Source: Mycobacterium sp. PSTR-4-N (GTDB lineage: Bacteria > Actinomycetota > Actinomycetes > Mycobacteriales > Mycobacteriaceae). From it: 64,000 bases of DNA. The notes under the pieces are model-generated. The model worked only from the letters and a program-made list of their open reading frames with translations. It ran no database searches and was not told where the DNA came from. The stretch is from assembly GCF_022348085.1 (NCBI RefSeq), contig NZ_JAKRFN010000005.1, positions 186,001-250,000 of the forward strand. The letters are read 5' to 3'. Of the stretch, positions 41,493 to 49,570 are shown in pieces. A program made the translations under genes and the position numbers. The first letter of the stretch is position 1, and each line of letters begins with the position of its first letter.

Positions 41493-42473
41493 TCACACTG
41501 CTGTCAGCTCCTCGGCGATCAGCCGGGTGCGCGCGGCGGTGTACTCCTCGCTCAAGCGTGACACCAACTCTGCCGTGGACACCACCTCGCGGATGGCGCC
41601 GATACCCTGCCCGGCGCCCCAGATGTCCTTCCACGCCTTGGCATCGGTGTTCCCGCCCGAACCGAAATCCATTGTCGAGGGGTCGGATTGGGGCAAGTTG
41701 TCGGGATCCAGACCGGCCGCCTCGATGGAGCCGCGCAGATAGTTGCCGTGCACACCGGTGAAGAGGTTCGAGTACACGATGTCGCTTGCACCGCTGGCGG
41801 CGATCATGTCCTTGTAGGCGGCCTCGGTGCGCGCCTCCGTCGTCGCCAGGAAGGCTGAACCGATGTACGCGAGATCGGCGCCGGCGGCTTGAGCGGCCAA
41901 AATGGAGCGGCCGTGTCCGATGGCACCGGAGAGCAGGAGAGGTCCGTCGAACCAGGCGCGGATCTCCTGCACCAGTGCGAACGGCGAGATGGTGCCGGCG
42001 TGCCCACCTGCTCCCGCGGCGACGGCGATCAGGCCGTCAGCGCCTTTGTCGATGGCCTTGCGCGCGAACGTGTCGTTGATGACGTCGTGCAGCACGATGC
42101 CGCCGTAGGAGTGGATGGCGTCGTTGACGTCCGCGCGAGCGCCCAGCGAGGTGATCACGATGGGGACCTCGAAGTCGATGCACGCCTGGACGTCCTCGTC
42201 GAGACGCGCGTTCGATTTGTGGACGATCTGGTTCACGGCGAAGGGTGCCGTCACGAGGTCGGGATGGTCACGGCGCCGGGCGTCCAACGCTGTGGTGATC
42301 TGTTCCAGCCACTCGCGCACCGCCGGGGCCGGTCGGGCGTTGAGTGCGGGGAAGGATCCGACGACGCCGGCGCTGCACTGTGCGATCACCAATTCCGGCC
42401 CGGAGCACAGGAACAAGGGGGCCGCGACGGCGGGAAGTGCGAGGTTGTCACGCAAGATCTCGGGTAAAGCCAT
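41493..42473 (-). CDS. Nitronate monooxygenase-like FMN oxidoreductase
   Basis: The 326-residue TIM-barrel flavoprotein has FMN-phosphate binding motifs GADGLIAVAAGAGGHAGTIS and LLLSGAIGHGRSILAAQAAG, ADLAYIGSAFLATTEARTE, and starts LPAVAAPLFLCSGPELVIAQ. This resembles NAD(P)H-dependent flavin oxidoreductases/2-nitropropane dioxygenases. The His in GGHAG that acts as catalytic base in nitronate monooxygenases is present. Follows the PadR gene by 7 bp in one operon. Confidence 0.9.
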   Translation of the reverse strand: MALPEILRDNLALPAVAAPLFLCSGPELVIAQCSAGVVGSFPALNARPAPAVREWLEQITTALDARRRDHPDLVTAPFAVNQIVHKSNARLDEDVQACIDFEVPIVITSLGARADVNDAIHSYGGIVLHDVINDTFARKAIDKGADGLIAVAAGAGGHAGTISPFALVQEIRAWFDGPLLLSGAIGHGRSILAAQAAGADLAYIGSAFLATTEARTEAAYKDMIAASGASDIVYSNLFTGVHGNYLRGSIEAAGLDPDNLPQSDPSTMDFGSGGNTDAKAWKDIWGAGQGIGAIREVVSTAELVSRLSEEYTAARTRLIAEELTAV

Positions 42474-42480
42474 GGGGCAG

Positions 42481-43086
42481 TCACTTTCGCTCGGGTTGCA
42501 CTGTCGTGGGGGATGATTCGTCGTGTCCTGGACGCGGGGAAGCCAGTTCGTCTGCGGTCTCGGCGATCTCGCGCCAGAAGGCGATCGAGGCTTTCTCGAT
42601 CATCTGGCCCGCCCGCAACGTCGCCAGGGGGTAGCCGAGGCCGGGCCGATCCTGGTAGCGGCGCTGCAAGTCGGTGTAGTACGCCAATCGGGTCTTGCGT
42701 TCCACGATCTGGTTCTCGGCGAGCTCACGCATGCTCGCGGGATCGGCGAGCTCGCCGAAATGGAGTTTCAGCAGCGCCTCGTCATGCAACTCCGACGGCT
42801 GTGAGGTACCTGGGTCGCGCAGCCAGTTTCTCAGGCAGTCAAGGCCAACCGGTGTGATCGTGAAGAACTGGCGACGTCGGCCGCCGTCTTCTGTTTCGGA
42901 GTGCAGCAGGCCGCAGTCCTCGAGTCGGCGCGGTTCGCGATACAGCGTCGCGTGCTGGAGGGGCCACAGGTAGGCGATGGATTCAGCGACGTACTGCTTG
43001 AGCTGATACGAGGTGGTGGGGCCACGCACGGCGACGACGCCCAGCACCACGTAGGAGAGCTGGTTGAGCCGGGAGCCCTCGGTCAT
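42481..43086 (-). CDS. PadR-family regulator of the flavin oxidoreductase
   Basis: The 201-residue protein has a PadR N-terminal winged HTH (LNQLSYVVLGVVAVRGPTTS, YQLKQYVAESIAYLWPLQHA, TLYREPRRLEDCGLLHSETE) and a C-terminal Vir/PadR_C helical dimerisation domain. It opens a two-gene operon with the oxidoreductase. A perfect 21-bp inverted repeat just upstream (43093-43113) is its likely autorepression site. Confidence 0.9.
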   Translation of the reverse strand: MTEGSRLNQLSYVVLGVVAVRGPTTSYQLKQYVAESIAYLWPLQHATLYREPRRLEDCGLLHSETEDGGRRRQFFTITPVGLDCLRNWLRDPGTSQPSELHDEALLKLHFGELADPASMRELAENQIVERKTRLAYYTDLQRRYQDRPGLGYPLATLRAGQMIEKASIAFWREIAETADELASPRPGHDESSPTTVQPERK

Positions 43087-43092
43087 GCATGC

Positions 43093-43113
43093 GACCGTAT
43101 CATTGATACGGTC
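43093..43113. promoter_or_regulatory. GACCGTATC-ATT-GATACGGTC operator
   Basis: Perfect 9-bp arms with a 3-bp centre lie 7 bp upstream of the PadR start codon. PadR dimers bind dyads of this size, so autoregulation of the PadR-oxidoreductase operon is likely. Confidence 0.75.
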
Positions 43114-43221
43114 ACTCCCGAAAAATGACCAGATTCTGATTTGTGTCTATTCGACCCGCGAGCCGCCCTATGGTGTCGACGACTGCAATGACGCGGGCGT
43201 CAATATCGAGGTGGGAGTCGA

Positions 43222-44928
43222 ATGTCGCAACTGTCAGCGTGGATGGGTGCCGGTGTGGTGGCCGCGGGGATGTCCGCGGCGATGATCGCGGGTGCCGATG
43301 CGGCGTCGGCGGACACGGGTTCTGACACGGGAGGTGCCTCGAGCAGTGCCTCCGAGACAACCCACCGTGGCCCCCGTGCGTCGCATGACTCGGCCACGGA
43401 GGCCACGAAGACGGACTCCGAGACGAGGGACGCCGATCAGGACACCCGTGTCACTGACACCGACAGAGCCCACGCGGACGACACGGACACAGAAGGCGAG
43501 GACACCGACACAGACGTAGCCGACGTGGCTGCCGACGTGGATGCCGACGACGACGGCGCAGATGACACAGACGCCGACGACGAAGACACAGACATCGATG
43601 ACGCACGCGCCGCGGATGCCTCTGACGCGGTGGACGACGTCGTTGCTCCCGAGTCGGAGTCAGAGCCCGAGCCGGCCGATGGAGTGCCGGCCGATACGGT
43701 GATCGATGACGCGCCCCTGGCGCCACGTGTCAACGCACGAACGATCGCGTACGAGACGACAGCACAGCGTGTTTCACCGGATCGCCCCGCAGCGCTGGTG
43801 TCCGCGCCGGAGCGCCGGACCCTCGAGGAGGTCATCCAGTCCCTGGTGACAGAGATCGTCGGAGCGGCGATCCGCGTCGTCGCCGGACCGCCGGTGGTAC
43901 CGCCGGGCGTGGACGTCACCGTGCGCAGCTCGCGGTTGGAGATCACCGATGGCCGCTTCGTTCGAGCGGACTGGTACTACCCCGACGGCGACGAACTGCC
44001 GGAGCGGTTCATCTATCTGCAGCACGGCTACCGGGGTGTGGGCGCGATGTACAGCTACACCGCGTCGTGGCTGGCCGAGCGCACCAACAGCATCGTCGTC
44101 GTCCCGACGCTGTCATCCAATCCCTATGTGCGCGACGGTTTCTGGCTCGGCGATGATCAGGTGTACCGCGCGACCGCGCAGCTGCTGCTCGGTGATCGTG
44201 ACGCACTGACGGCCAGCGCGGTGGCTGCAGGCTTCGCCAAGCGCTACGGCGCGACCGCCGCGCTGCCGGACCGGTTCGCGTTGGTCGGCCACTCGCTGGG
44301 CGCGGGTGTGGCCGCAGGTGCGGCCGGTTACTACGCCGAAGCCGTCGTCGCCGGCGGGGCGACCAACCACCTCGTGGGGATCATGACCCTCGACGGCGCA
44401 CCGCCGGGGACGGTGCTGGCGGACGCGCTGGACAAGCTCGAGGGTCTGGACACCTACATCCCGGTGTTCGAGCTCGGCGCGCCCAGGGAGGACGGCTCGC
44501 CCCGCCGTGTCGACCAAGCACTCAACGAGCACCGGCCGGGACACTTCAACGGGGTGGTGCTGGACAACGGGCAGCATCTGGATTCGATGCAGGGCGGCAG
44601 CCGGGCCATCCAGCTCATCTCCTATCTCAATCAGGGTTTCCCGACCGAGCAGAACAAGTCGGCCGCCCAGACCCTGATGGCGGGCTGGCTGAACGACATC
44701 TTCGCGGGCCGCATCGACCCGTCGACGGGAGCGTGTGCGGGCGGCGGTTGCGCGGGGATCTACGGCGCGCCCGGCGCGGAGATCACCGTCGCGACGCCGG
44801 CCGGTGCTGCCACCGGCACGGTCATCGGTACCTCGATTGCTGTGGCGAGGACCGATTTCCGCCCGGCTCCGGTCACGTCGTTGGTGTCGCGGCGATCGGC
44901 GTCGGTGCGCCTGGCCATCGCGGGGTGA
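43222..44928 (+). CDS. Secreted alpha/beta hydrolase with long acidic low-complexity region
   Basis: The 568-residue protein has an N-terminal signal (MSQLSAWMGAGVVAAGMSAA, then an AMIAGADAASA cleavage region), then roughly 115 residues rich in Asp, Thr, Ala and Glu (DTD/ADD repeats, about 35-155), then a hydrolase domain from about 240 with the nucleophile elbow ALVGHSLGAGVAAGAAGYY (GHSLG), upstream IYLQHGYRGVGAMYSY (oxyanion region) and a likely catalytic His in NGQHLDSM or EHRPGHF. A GACAGGGGCAG-type Cys pair (CAGGGC) lies near the end. Resembles the PE/PPE-adjacent or lipase-type secreted hydrolases of mycobacteria. The substrate, probably a lipid or ester, is unknown. Confidence 0.85.
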   Translation: MSQLSAWMGAGVVAAGMSAAMIAGADAASADTGSDTGGASSSASETTHRGPRASHDSATEATKTDSETRDADQDTRVTDTDRAHADDTDTEGEDTDTDVADVAADVDADDDGADDTDADDEDTDIDDARAADASDAVDDVVAPESESEPEPADGVPADTVIDDAPLAPRVNARTIAYETTAQRVSPDRPAALVSAPERRTLEEVIQSLVTEIVGAAIRVVAGPPVVPPGVDVTVRSSRLEITDGRFVRADWYYPDGDELPERFIYLQHGYRGVGAMYSYTASWLAERTNSIVVVPTLSSNPYVRDGFWLGDDQVYRATAQLLLGDRDALTASAVAAGFAKRYGATAALPDRFALVGHSLGAGVAAGAAGYYAEAVVAGGATNHLVGIMTLDGAPPGTVLADALDKLEGLDTYIPVFELGAPREDGSPRRVDQALNEHRPGHFNGVVLDNGQHLDSMQGGSRAIQLISYLNQGFPTEQNKSAAQTLMAGWLNDIFAGRIDPSTGACAGGGCAGIYGAPGAEITVATPAGAATGTVIGTSIAVARTDFRPAPVTSLVSRRSASVRLAIAG

Positions 44929-45034
44929 TCGAACCTCCCACCTCAGGTTAAGCGAGCGTAGGGGGCTTGCGGCAAGACCCCGGTGCTCCGGCATGCTGGC
45001 GCGGCCCCTGTCCCTTGCTCGGAAGGATCGCCCA

Positions 45035-45457
45035 GTGGCTCCACCTCTCGAGAACGGCCCGTTCTTTCACGGCACGATCGCGGACCTGACAGTCGGCGAC
45101 CTGCTGACCGCCGGGAGACCGTCCAACTACCGCCCCGAAATCATGATGAACCACATCTACTTCACCGCGCTGGTCGACGGCGCGGGGTTGGCTGCCGAGA
45201 TCGCCGCGGAACTGGCGGACGGGTCGCCGACGCCTCGGGTCTACGAGGTCGAACCGACGGGGGAGTTCGAGGACGACCCGAATGTGACCGACAAGAAGTT
45301 CCCCGGGAATCCGACCCGCTCGTACCGCAGCACCGCTCCGCTGCGGGTGGTCGCCGAGGTCACCGAATGGCAGCGGTTGACTCCAGAGCAGCTGCAGATG
45401 TGGCGGGAGCGGCTGTCGGTGCTGCTCGCCGACGAGGGTGCCGAGATCATCAACTGA
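45035..45457 (+). CDS. arr: NAD+-rifampin ADP-ribosyltransferase
   Basis: The 140-residue protein matches Arr: FFHGTIADLTVGDLL (His12 region), SNYRP, IYFTALVDGAGLAAEIAAEL, VYEVEPTGEFEDDPNVTDKK (Asp81 region) and FPGNPTRSYRS with LRVVAEVTEW. Arr transfers ADP-ribose from NAD+ to the C23 hydroxyl of rifamycins and inactivates them. All core motifs are intact. The GTG at 45035 follows GGAAGGA. Chromosomal arr is a known feature of several fast-growing mycobacteria. No adjacent transposon or integron is seen, so it is probably native. Confidence 0.95.
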   Translation: MAPPLENGPFFHGTIADLTVGDLLTAGRPSNYRPEIMMNHIYFTALVDGAGLAAEIAAELADGSPTPRVYEVEPTGEFEDDPNVTDKKFPGNPTRSYRSTAPLRVVAEVTEWQRLTPEQLQMWRERLSVLLADEGAEIIN

Positions 45458-45559
45458 GCGCTGTCCGGACTGGACACGGTTGACGGCAGTTCGTAGCCTG
45501 TGCCGGGACATCGACCGCGTGGCGGGCCACACCATCGACGAAGGATCGTGAGAATCCGC

Positions 45560-46654
45560 ATGACCGGGATGCGCCATTCCTTCCGGCAGACGCTCACCGC
45601 CATTGCCGGCGCCGTGCTGGTGGCCGCGACGATCGGTCCCGCCCACGCCGATCCCGCGGGCGACGCGCTGGCCGCCCTGAACGAGCTGTCGCAGCAGGCG
45701 GTTGCGAGTCGGGAGGCCGTGACCGCGGCTCAGCGGGACGCCGATGCCAAGCAGGCCGAGCTCGTTGCCGCCGAGGATCGCGGGCGCGCCGACCGGGCTG
45801 CGCTGGAGGCGGCGAACACCCAGCTCGCGCCGCTGCAGGATGCGGTGGACCGCCTCGCGGCGATGACGTACACGAGCGGCGGCGACAGTCAGATGGCGAC
45901 GGTGCTCACCGCGCCGTCCCCGCAACGCCTCATCGATCGCCTGTCGCTGCAGCACCTGCTGGACGCGACGACGACTGCACAGGTGCGGTCGTATCGGCAG
46001 ACACGCCAACAGGCAGAGGCCGCTGCCCGGGCCTCCGAGCGCTCGGCCGCCGAGGCCCGCGCAGCGGCGGACCGCGCCGCAGCGATCCGAGCGGAACTGC
46101 AAGCCAAATGGCAGGACCTCCTGCGGCGGATCGCGGCTGCGGAGAAGCAGTACGCGGCACTCACCCCGCAGCAGCAAGCGGTCATCGACGCTGCGGTTCC
46201 GCCCCCACCGCCGGCCGCGCCTCCCGTACCTCAGGACCCGGCTGTCGTCGCGATGCCCGGTCTGCCACCCGGCGACCTCGCCCCGCCGCCCGAGATCTCC
46301 GACGCCCTTCCGGTCGGCGTCGCCAATGAGGCCGGGCTACAACCCAATACGATCCTGGCCGCGCGAGCTGTCAGCGCTCAGTTCCCGCAGATCTCCACCA
46401 TCGACGGGGTGCGGCCGGACTCGAAACCCTGGCATCCGAGGGGCCTCGCGATCGACATCATGATCCCCAATCCCGACAGTCCCGAAGGCATCGCGCTCGG
46501 CGACCAGATCCGGGCGTTCGCACTCGCGAACGCGTCGCGCTTCGGCTTGCAGGACGTGATCTGGCGCGGCACGTACTACACCCCGGCAGGCCCTCAGGCG
46601 TCCGGATATGGTCACTACGACCACGTCCACATCACCACCACGCCGCGGGGCTGA
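45560..46654 (+). CDS. Secreted coiled-coil protein with ARB_07466-like C-terminal domain
   Basis: The 364-residue protein from the ATG at 45560 has a signal peptide (HSFRQTLTAIAGAVLVAATI, cleavage near AHAD), a long coiled coil (about 35-200; Ala/Glu/Arg rich, LEAANTQLAPLQDAVDRLAA), a Pro-rich linker (about 210-250), and a C-terminal domain (TILAARAVSAQFPQISTIDG, PWHPRGLAIDIMIPNPDSPE, YGHYDHVHITT). The arrangement is like RipA-type coiled-coil cell-wall proteins, but the C-terminal domain is not NlpC/P60. The HxRGLAxD and HYDHVH pattern resembles metal-binding peptidase-like folds. Envelope role is inferred. Confidence 0.8.
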   Translation: MTGMRHSFRQTLTAIAGAVLVAATIGPAHADPAGDALAALNELSQQAVASREAVTAAQRDADAKQAELVAAEDRGRADRAALEAANTQLAPLQDAVDRLAAMTYTSGGDSQMATVLTAPSPQRLIDRLSLQHLLDATTTAQVRSYRQTRQQAEAAARASERSAAEARAAADRAAAIRAELQAKWQDLLRRIAAAEKQYAALTPQQQAVIDAAVPPPPPAAPPVPQDPAVVAMPGLPPGDLAPPPEISDALPVGVANEAGLQPNTILAARAVSAQFPQISTIDGVRPDSKPWHPRGLAIDIMIPNPDSPEGIALGDQIRAFALANASRFGLQDVIWRGTYYTPAGPQASGYGHYDHVHITTTPRG

Positions 46655-46661
46655 ACGCTCG

Positions 46662-47279
46662 TCAGGACGTTGCGTCGATGCCGGTGATCGTGATCGTTAA
46701 CGGGCCCTGCTGCTTGTCGAGGATGTAGACGGCCACCTCGTCGATGGTCGAGGGATCGAGCAGGCGTGGGGCGTTCGGTTCAGGGTCCAGACGCATCCCG
46801 ACTGGTTCGAACCCCTCGACGGGTAGCGCGTAGTCGCCGGCGATCCCGGCGTCGGTGCGGAACCGTTGGATGTAGGACCACGGGTGCCCGGCGACGCCGA
46901 GCTCGAGCACGTAGGTCTTGCCGTCGCCGATGGCCCGCACGTTCAAAGCCGTGGCACCGGCGGCCTTCTGCCCGATGCCGGGGTCCTGCGGGCCACGGGC
47001 CGAGGCGAACCCGCCGTTGTTCTCCAGCGACACGGTGCCGGAGAACTCGAGTCCGCCTCCGCCGAATGCGACGCGGGAGGTGGACTTTCCGCCCATCACC
47101 GGGTCGTTGACCGTGGTCCAGCCGGCCACGGCGGCGGCGTTGTCGAGCGCCACCAGACTCACCGCACGGCCGCTCGGCGCGATCGTCGTCTCGTCCGCAT
47201 TGGCAGGCCGGCCGCATGACACGACCAGAGCCGAGATCATGAGAGCGATGCCCAACAGCCACCGTCGATTCCGCGACAT
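46662..47279 (-). CDS. CIA30-like carbohydrate-binding-fold lipoprotein
   Basis: The 205-residue protein from the ATG at 47279 begins MSRNRRWLLGIALMISALVV followed by a lipobox-like SC, so it is probably a lipoprotein. The body has CIA30/NDUFAF1 motifs: WTTVNDPVMGGKSTSRVAF, LEFSGTVSLENNGGFASARG, DGKTYVLELGV, and a terminal beta strand segment. Bacterial CIA30 proteins have a galactose-binding-like fold and unknown partners. It starts 1 bp after the DUF4174 stop, so both are cotranscribed. Confidence 0.83.
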   Translation of the reverse strand: MSRNRRWLLGIALMISALVVSCGRPANADETTIAPSGRAVSLVALDNAAAVAGWTTVNDPVMGGKSTSRVAFGGGGLEFSGTVSLENNGGFASARGPQDPGIGQKAAGATALNVRAIGDGKTYVLELGVAGHPWSYIQRFRTDAGIAGDYALPVEGFEPVGMRLDPEPNAPRLLDPSTIDEVAVYILDKQQGPLTITITGIDATS

Positions 47280-47280
47280 G

Positions 47281-47751
47281 TCAGCAACCCCCTGCGGCGG
47301 AACCCATCTCACGGCTCCGCATGGGCATACCGTCGATCACCGAGTAGACGACCTCGAGATCCGGGACGTCGTCGGTGCGCCACTTCTCGCCGCCGTCCTT
47401 GCCGACCAGCACCACGCTGAACGCGTCCGGAGCCACGGCGTACCGCTGCCGCAGGCGATCCACCTCACCCCGGTCCATCACCGCGCCGTCGAGAGTGCTG
47501 CTGCCACCGGCGACCACCACCGCGAGCACCATGTCGCGGTCGGCGAACCCGCACCGGGCATCCTCGATTCTGCGGAGAGTCTCCGCCAACCTCGGGTCGT
47601 CCCCGGCGGGGGCGAACACGACGAGAGGGCGACGCTCCCAGAGGTAGTCACCGAGTCCGCCGGCCCATGCCGTCGCCGAACCGAGCGCGGCGCTGACCGC
47701 CACGAGGGTGGCGACGAACGCCGACCCCACCACGCTGCGCTGTCGGGCCAT
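47281..47751 (-). CDS. DUF4174 secreted protein
   Basis: The 156-residue protein from the ATG at 47751 has a signal peptide (VVGSAFVATLVAVSAALGSA, cleavage near TAWAGG) and the DUF4174 core (LWERRPLVVFAPAGDDPRLA, RDMVLAVVVAGGSSTLDGAV, FSVVLVGKDGGEKWRTDDVP). The fold is thioredoxin-like without a CxxC motif. Probably exported together with the CIA30-like protein encoded next to it. Function unknown. Confidence 0.8.
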   Translation of the reverse strand: MARQRSVVGSAFVATLVAVSAALGSATAWAGGLGDYLWERRPLVVFAPAGDDPRLAETLRRIEDARCGFADRDMVLAVVVAGGSSTLDGAVMDRGEVDRLRQRYAVAPDAFSVVLVGKDGGEKWRTDDVPDLEVVYSVIDGMPMRSREMGSAAGGC

Positions 47752-47817
47752 AGTGACCACCACGGTACCGAGGCATCGGTCGGGTACGCGATGCGCGCCT
47801 GTCGGCATGGTTCCGGC

Positions 47818-49539
47818 TCAGCCGACCGGGACGATGTCGGCGGCCCCGAGTCGCGCACCGTCGGCCGTCTCGTCGTCGGGCATCGACTGGCTCTCGCGTT
47901 CGGCGGCGACCCGTGCGAGATAGTGGGCGATCTCGCGGTCGGTGTGCTCGTCGGACCATCCGAGTGTCGGTGCCATCAGATGTGCCACCTCCGAGCAGGA
48001 TTCGGTGCCCCGATCGAACGTCTCGATGGAGATCCGGGTACGCCGGCACAGGATGTCGTCGAGATGTAGCGCACCCTCGTGCGTGACGCCGTACACCACC
48101 TCGGCGCGCAGATAGTCGTCGGCGTTCGGCAGTGGTGCTGCCAACGATGGGTCATCTCGGATCAGTGCAAGGATTTCGTCGATCATCGACCCGTAGCGGT
48201 GCAGCAGGCGGGCGATGCGCGCCTCGCCCAGACCGGATTCCGCGGCCAGATGCGCCCGGGCATTCCACATCGCCTGGAAGCCGTCCGCCCCCAGCAGCGG
48301 GATGTCCTCGGTGATGCTGCCGGGTATCCGGCGGTCGAAGGTCTCGCCCAGCCCGTGCACCGCCTCGTCAACGGCGTCCTTGGCCATCACTCGATAAGTG
48401 GTGTACTTGCCGCCGGCGATCACCACCAGTCCCGGAACGCTGTGCGCAACAGCGTGTTCGCGCGAGAGCGCGGAGGTGTCCGCGCTTTCACCGGCGAGCA
48501 GAGGCCGCAATCCGGCGAAGACTCCCTCGACGTCGGATTCGATGAGCGGCGTCCTCAGCACGGCGTTGACCTGATCCAGGAGATAGGTGATGTCCCGCTG
48601 GCTGGCTGCAGGGTGAGCCTTGTCCAGGGACCAGTCGGTGTCGGTCGTACCGATGATCCAGTGTCGCCCCCACGGGATGACGAACAGCACCGACGACTCC
48701 GTCCGCAGGATGATGCCGGTCGACGAGCGGATGCGATCGCGTGGCACCACGAGATGAATGCCCTTGCTCGACCGCACGTGGAACTGTCCGCGTTCGTTGG
48801 CCATCGCCTGGGTGTCATCGGTCCACACACCGGTGGCATTGATGACCTGCCGGGCTCGAATCGTGTGCTGTCGGCCGTTTTCCAGATCGACGACCATGGC
48901 CCCGGTCACGCGCTCCCCCTCCCTCAACAGGTTGACGACGCGGGTGCGGCTGGCGACCTGCGCCCCGTAGGCGGATGCCGTGCGCGCGATCATCATCGTG
49001 TGCCGGGCATCGTCGACCTGCGCGTCGTAGTACTGCAGAGCGCCGACGAGAGCGTCTTTCCTCAGCGATGGCGCCTCTCGCAGCGCACCGCGGCGGGTCA
49101 GGTGGCGGTGCAGCGGAACTCCGGCGCCGTGGCCGGATGCCTTCGACATCGCGTCGTAGAGGGCGAGCCCGGCACCGAGATATATTCGCTCCCAACCGCG
49201 GTGCTTGAGGGGATAGAGGAACTTCACCGGCCGAACGAGATGCGGTGCAAGCTTTTCGAGCATCAGTCCTCGCTCGGACAATGCCTCGGCGACCAGTCCG
49301 AAGTCGAGCATTTCCAGATAGCGCAACCCGCCGTGAATCAGCTTGCTCGATCGACTCGACGTACCGGAAGCGAGATCGCGCGCCTCGACCAGTCCGGTTC
49401 GCAGACCGCGGGTGGCGGCATCGAGGGCTGCGCCGGCACCGACGACTCCTCCGCCGATGATCAGGACGTCGAGTTCAGTGGCGGCCATGTTCTCCAGTGC
49501 CGCGGTGCGGCGCTCGGGGGAGAGGGGCAATGTTTGCAT
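47818..49539 (-). CDS. glpD: Aerobic glycerol-3-phosphate dehydrogenase
   Basis: The 573-residue flavoprotein has the FAD Rossmann motif VLIIGGGVVGAGAALDAATR (about residues 25-44), the GlpD signature GTSSRSSKLIHGGLRYLEML, LFVIPWGRHWIIGTTDTDWS, VIAGGKYTTYRVMAKDAVDE and a C-terminal DAO_C domain. It oxidises glycerol-3-phosphate to dihydroxyacetone phosphate with electrons to the quinone pool. Third gene of the glpF-glpK-glpD operon, 31 bp after glpK. Confidence 0.95.
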   Translation of the reverse strand: MQTLPLSPERRTAALENMAATELDVLIIGGGVVGAGAALDAATRGLRTGLVEARDLASGTSSRSSKLIHGGLRYLEMLDFGLVAEALSERGLMLEKLAPHLVRPVKFLYPLKHRGWERIYLGAGLALYDAMSKASGHGAGVPLHRHLTRRGALREAPSLRKDALVGALQYYDAQVDDARHTMMIARTASAYGAQVASRTRVVNLLREGERVTGAMVVDLENGRQHTIRARQVINATGVWTDDTQAMANERGQFHVRSSKGIHLVVPRDRIRSSTGIILRTESSVLFVIPWGRHWIIGTTDTDWSLDKAHPAASQRDITYLLDQVNAVLRTPLIESDVEGVFAGLRPLLAGESADTSALSREHAVAHSVPGLVVIAGGKYTTYRVMAKDAVDEAVHGLGETFDRRIPGSITEDIPLLGADGFQAMWNARAHLAAESGLGEARIARLLHRYGSMIDEILALIRDDPSLAAPLPNADDYLRAEVVYGVTHEGALHLDDILCRRTRISIETFDRGTESCSEVAHLMAPTLGWSDEHTDREIAHYLARVAAERESQSMPDDETADGARLGAADIVPVG

Positions 49540-49570
49540 GTGAGTTCACCTTTCGAAGTGAAGATCGCGA

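Noticed and set aside
43436..43700. Tandem repeat or CRISPR-like array in the acidic region
   Set aside because: The periodicity comes from Asp/Thr/Ala codons (GAC ACC etc.) in the secreted hydrolase; there are no equal-length repeats with spacers.
45035..45457. arr as an integron cassette
   Set aside because: No attC site, integrase or insertion sequence is visible and GC content does not differ from neighbours, so a native chromosomal gene is more likely.
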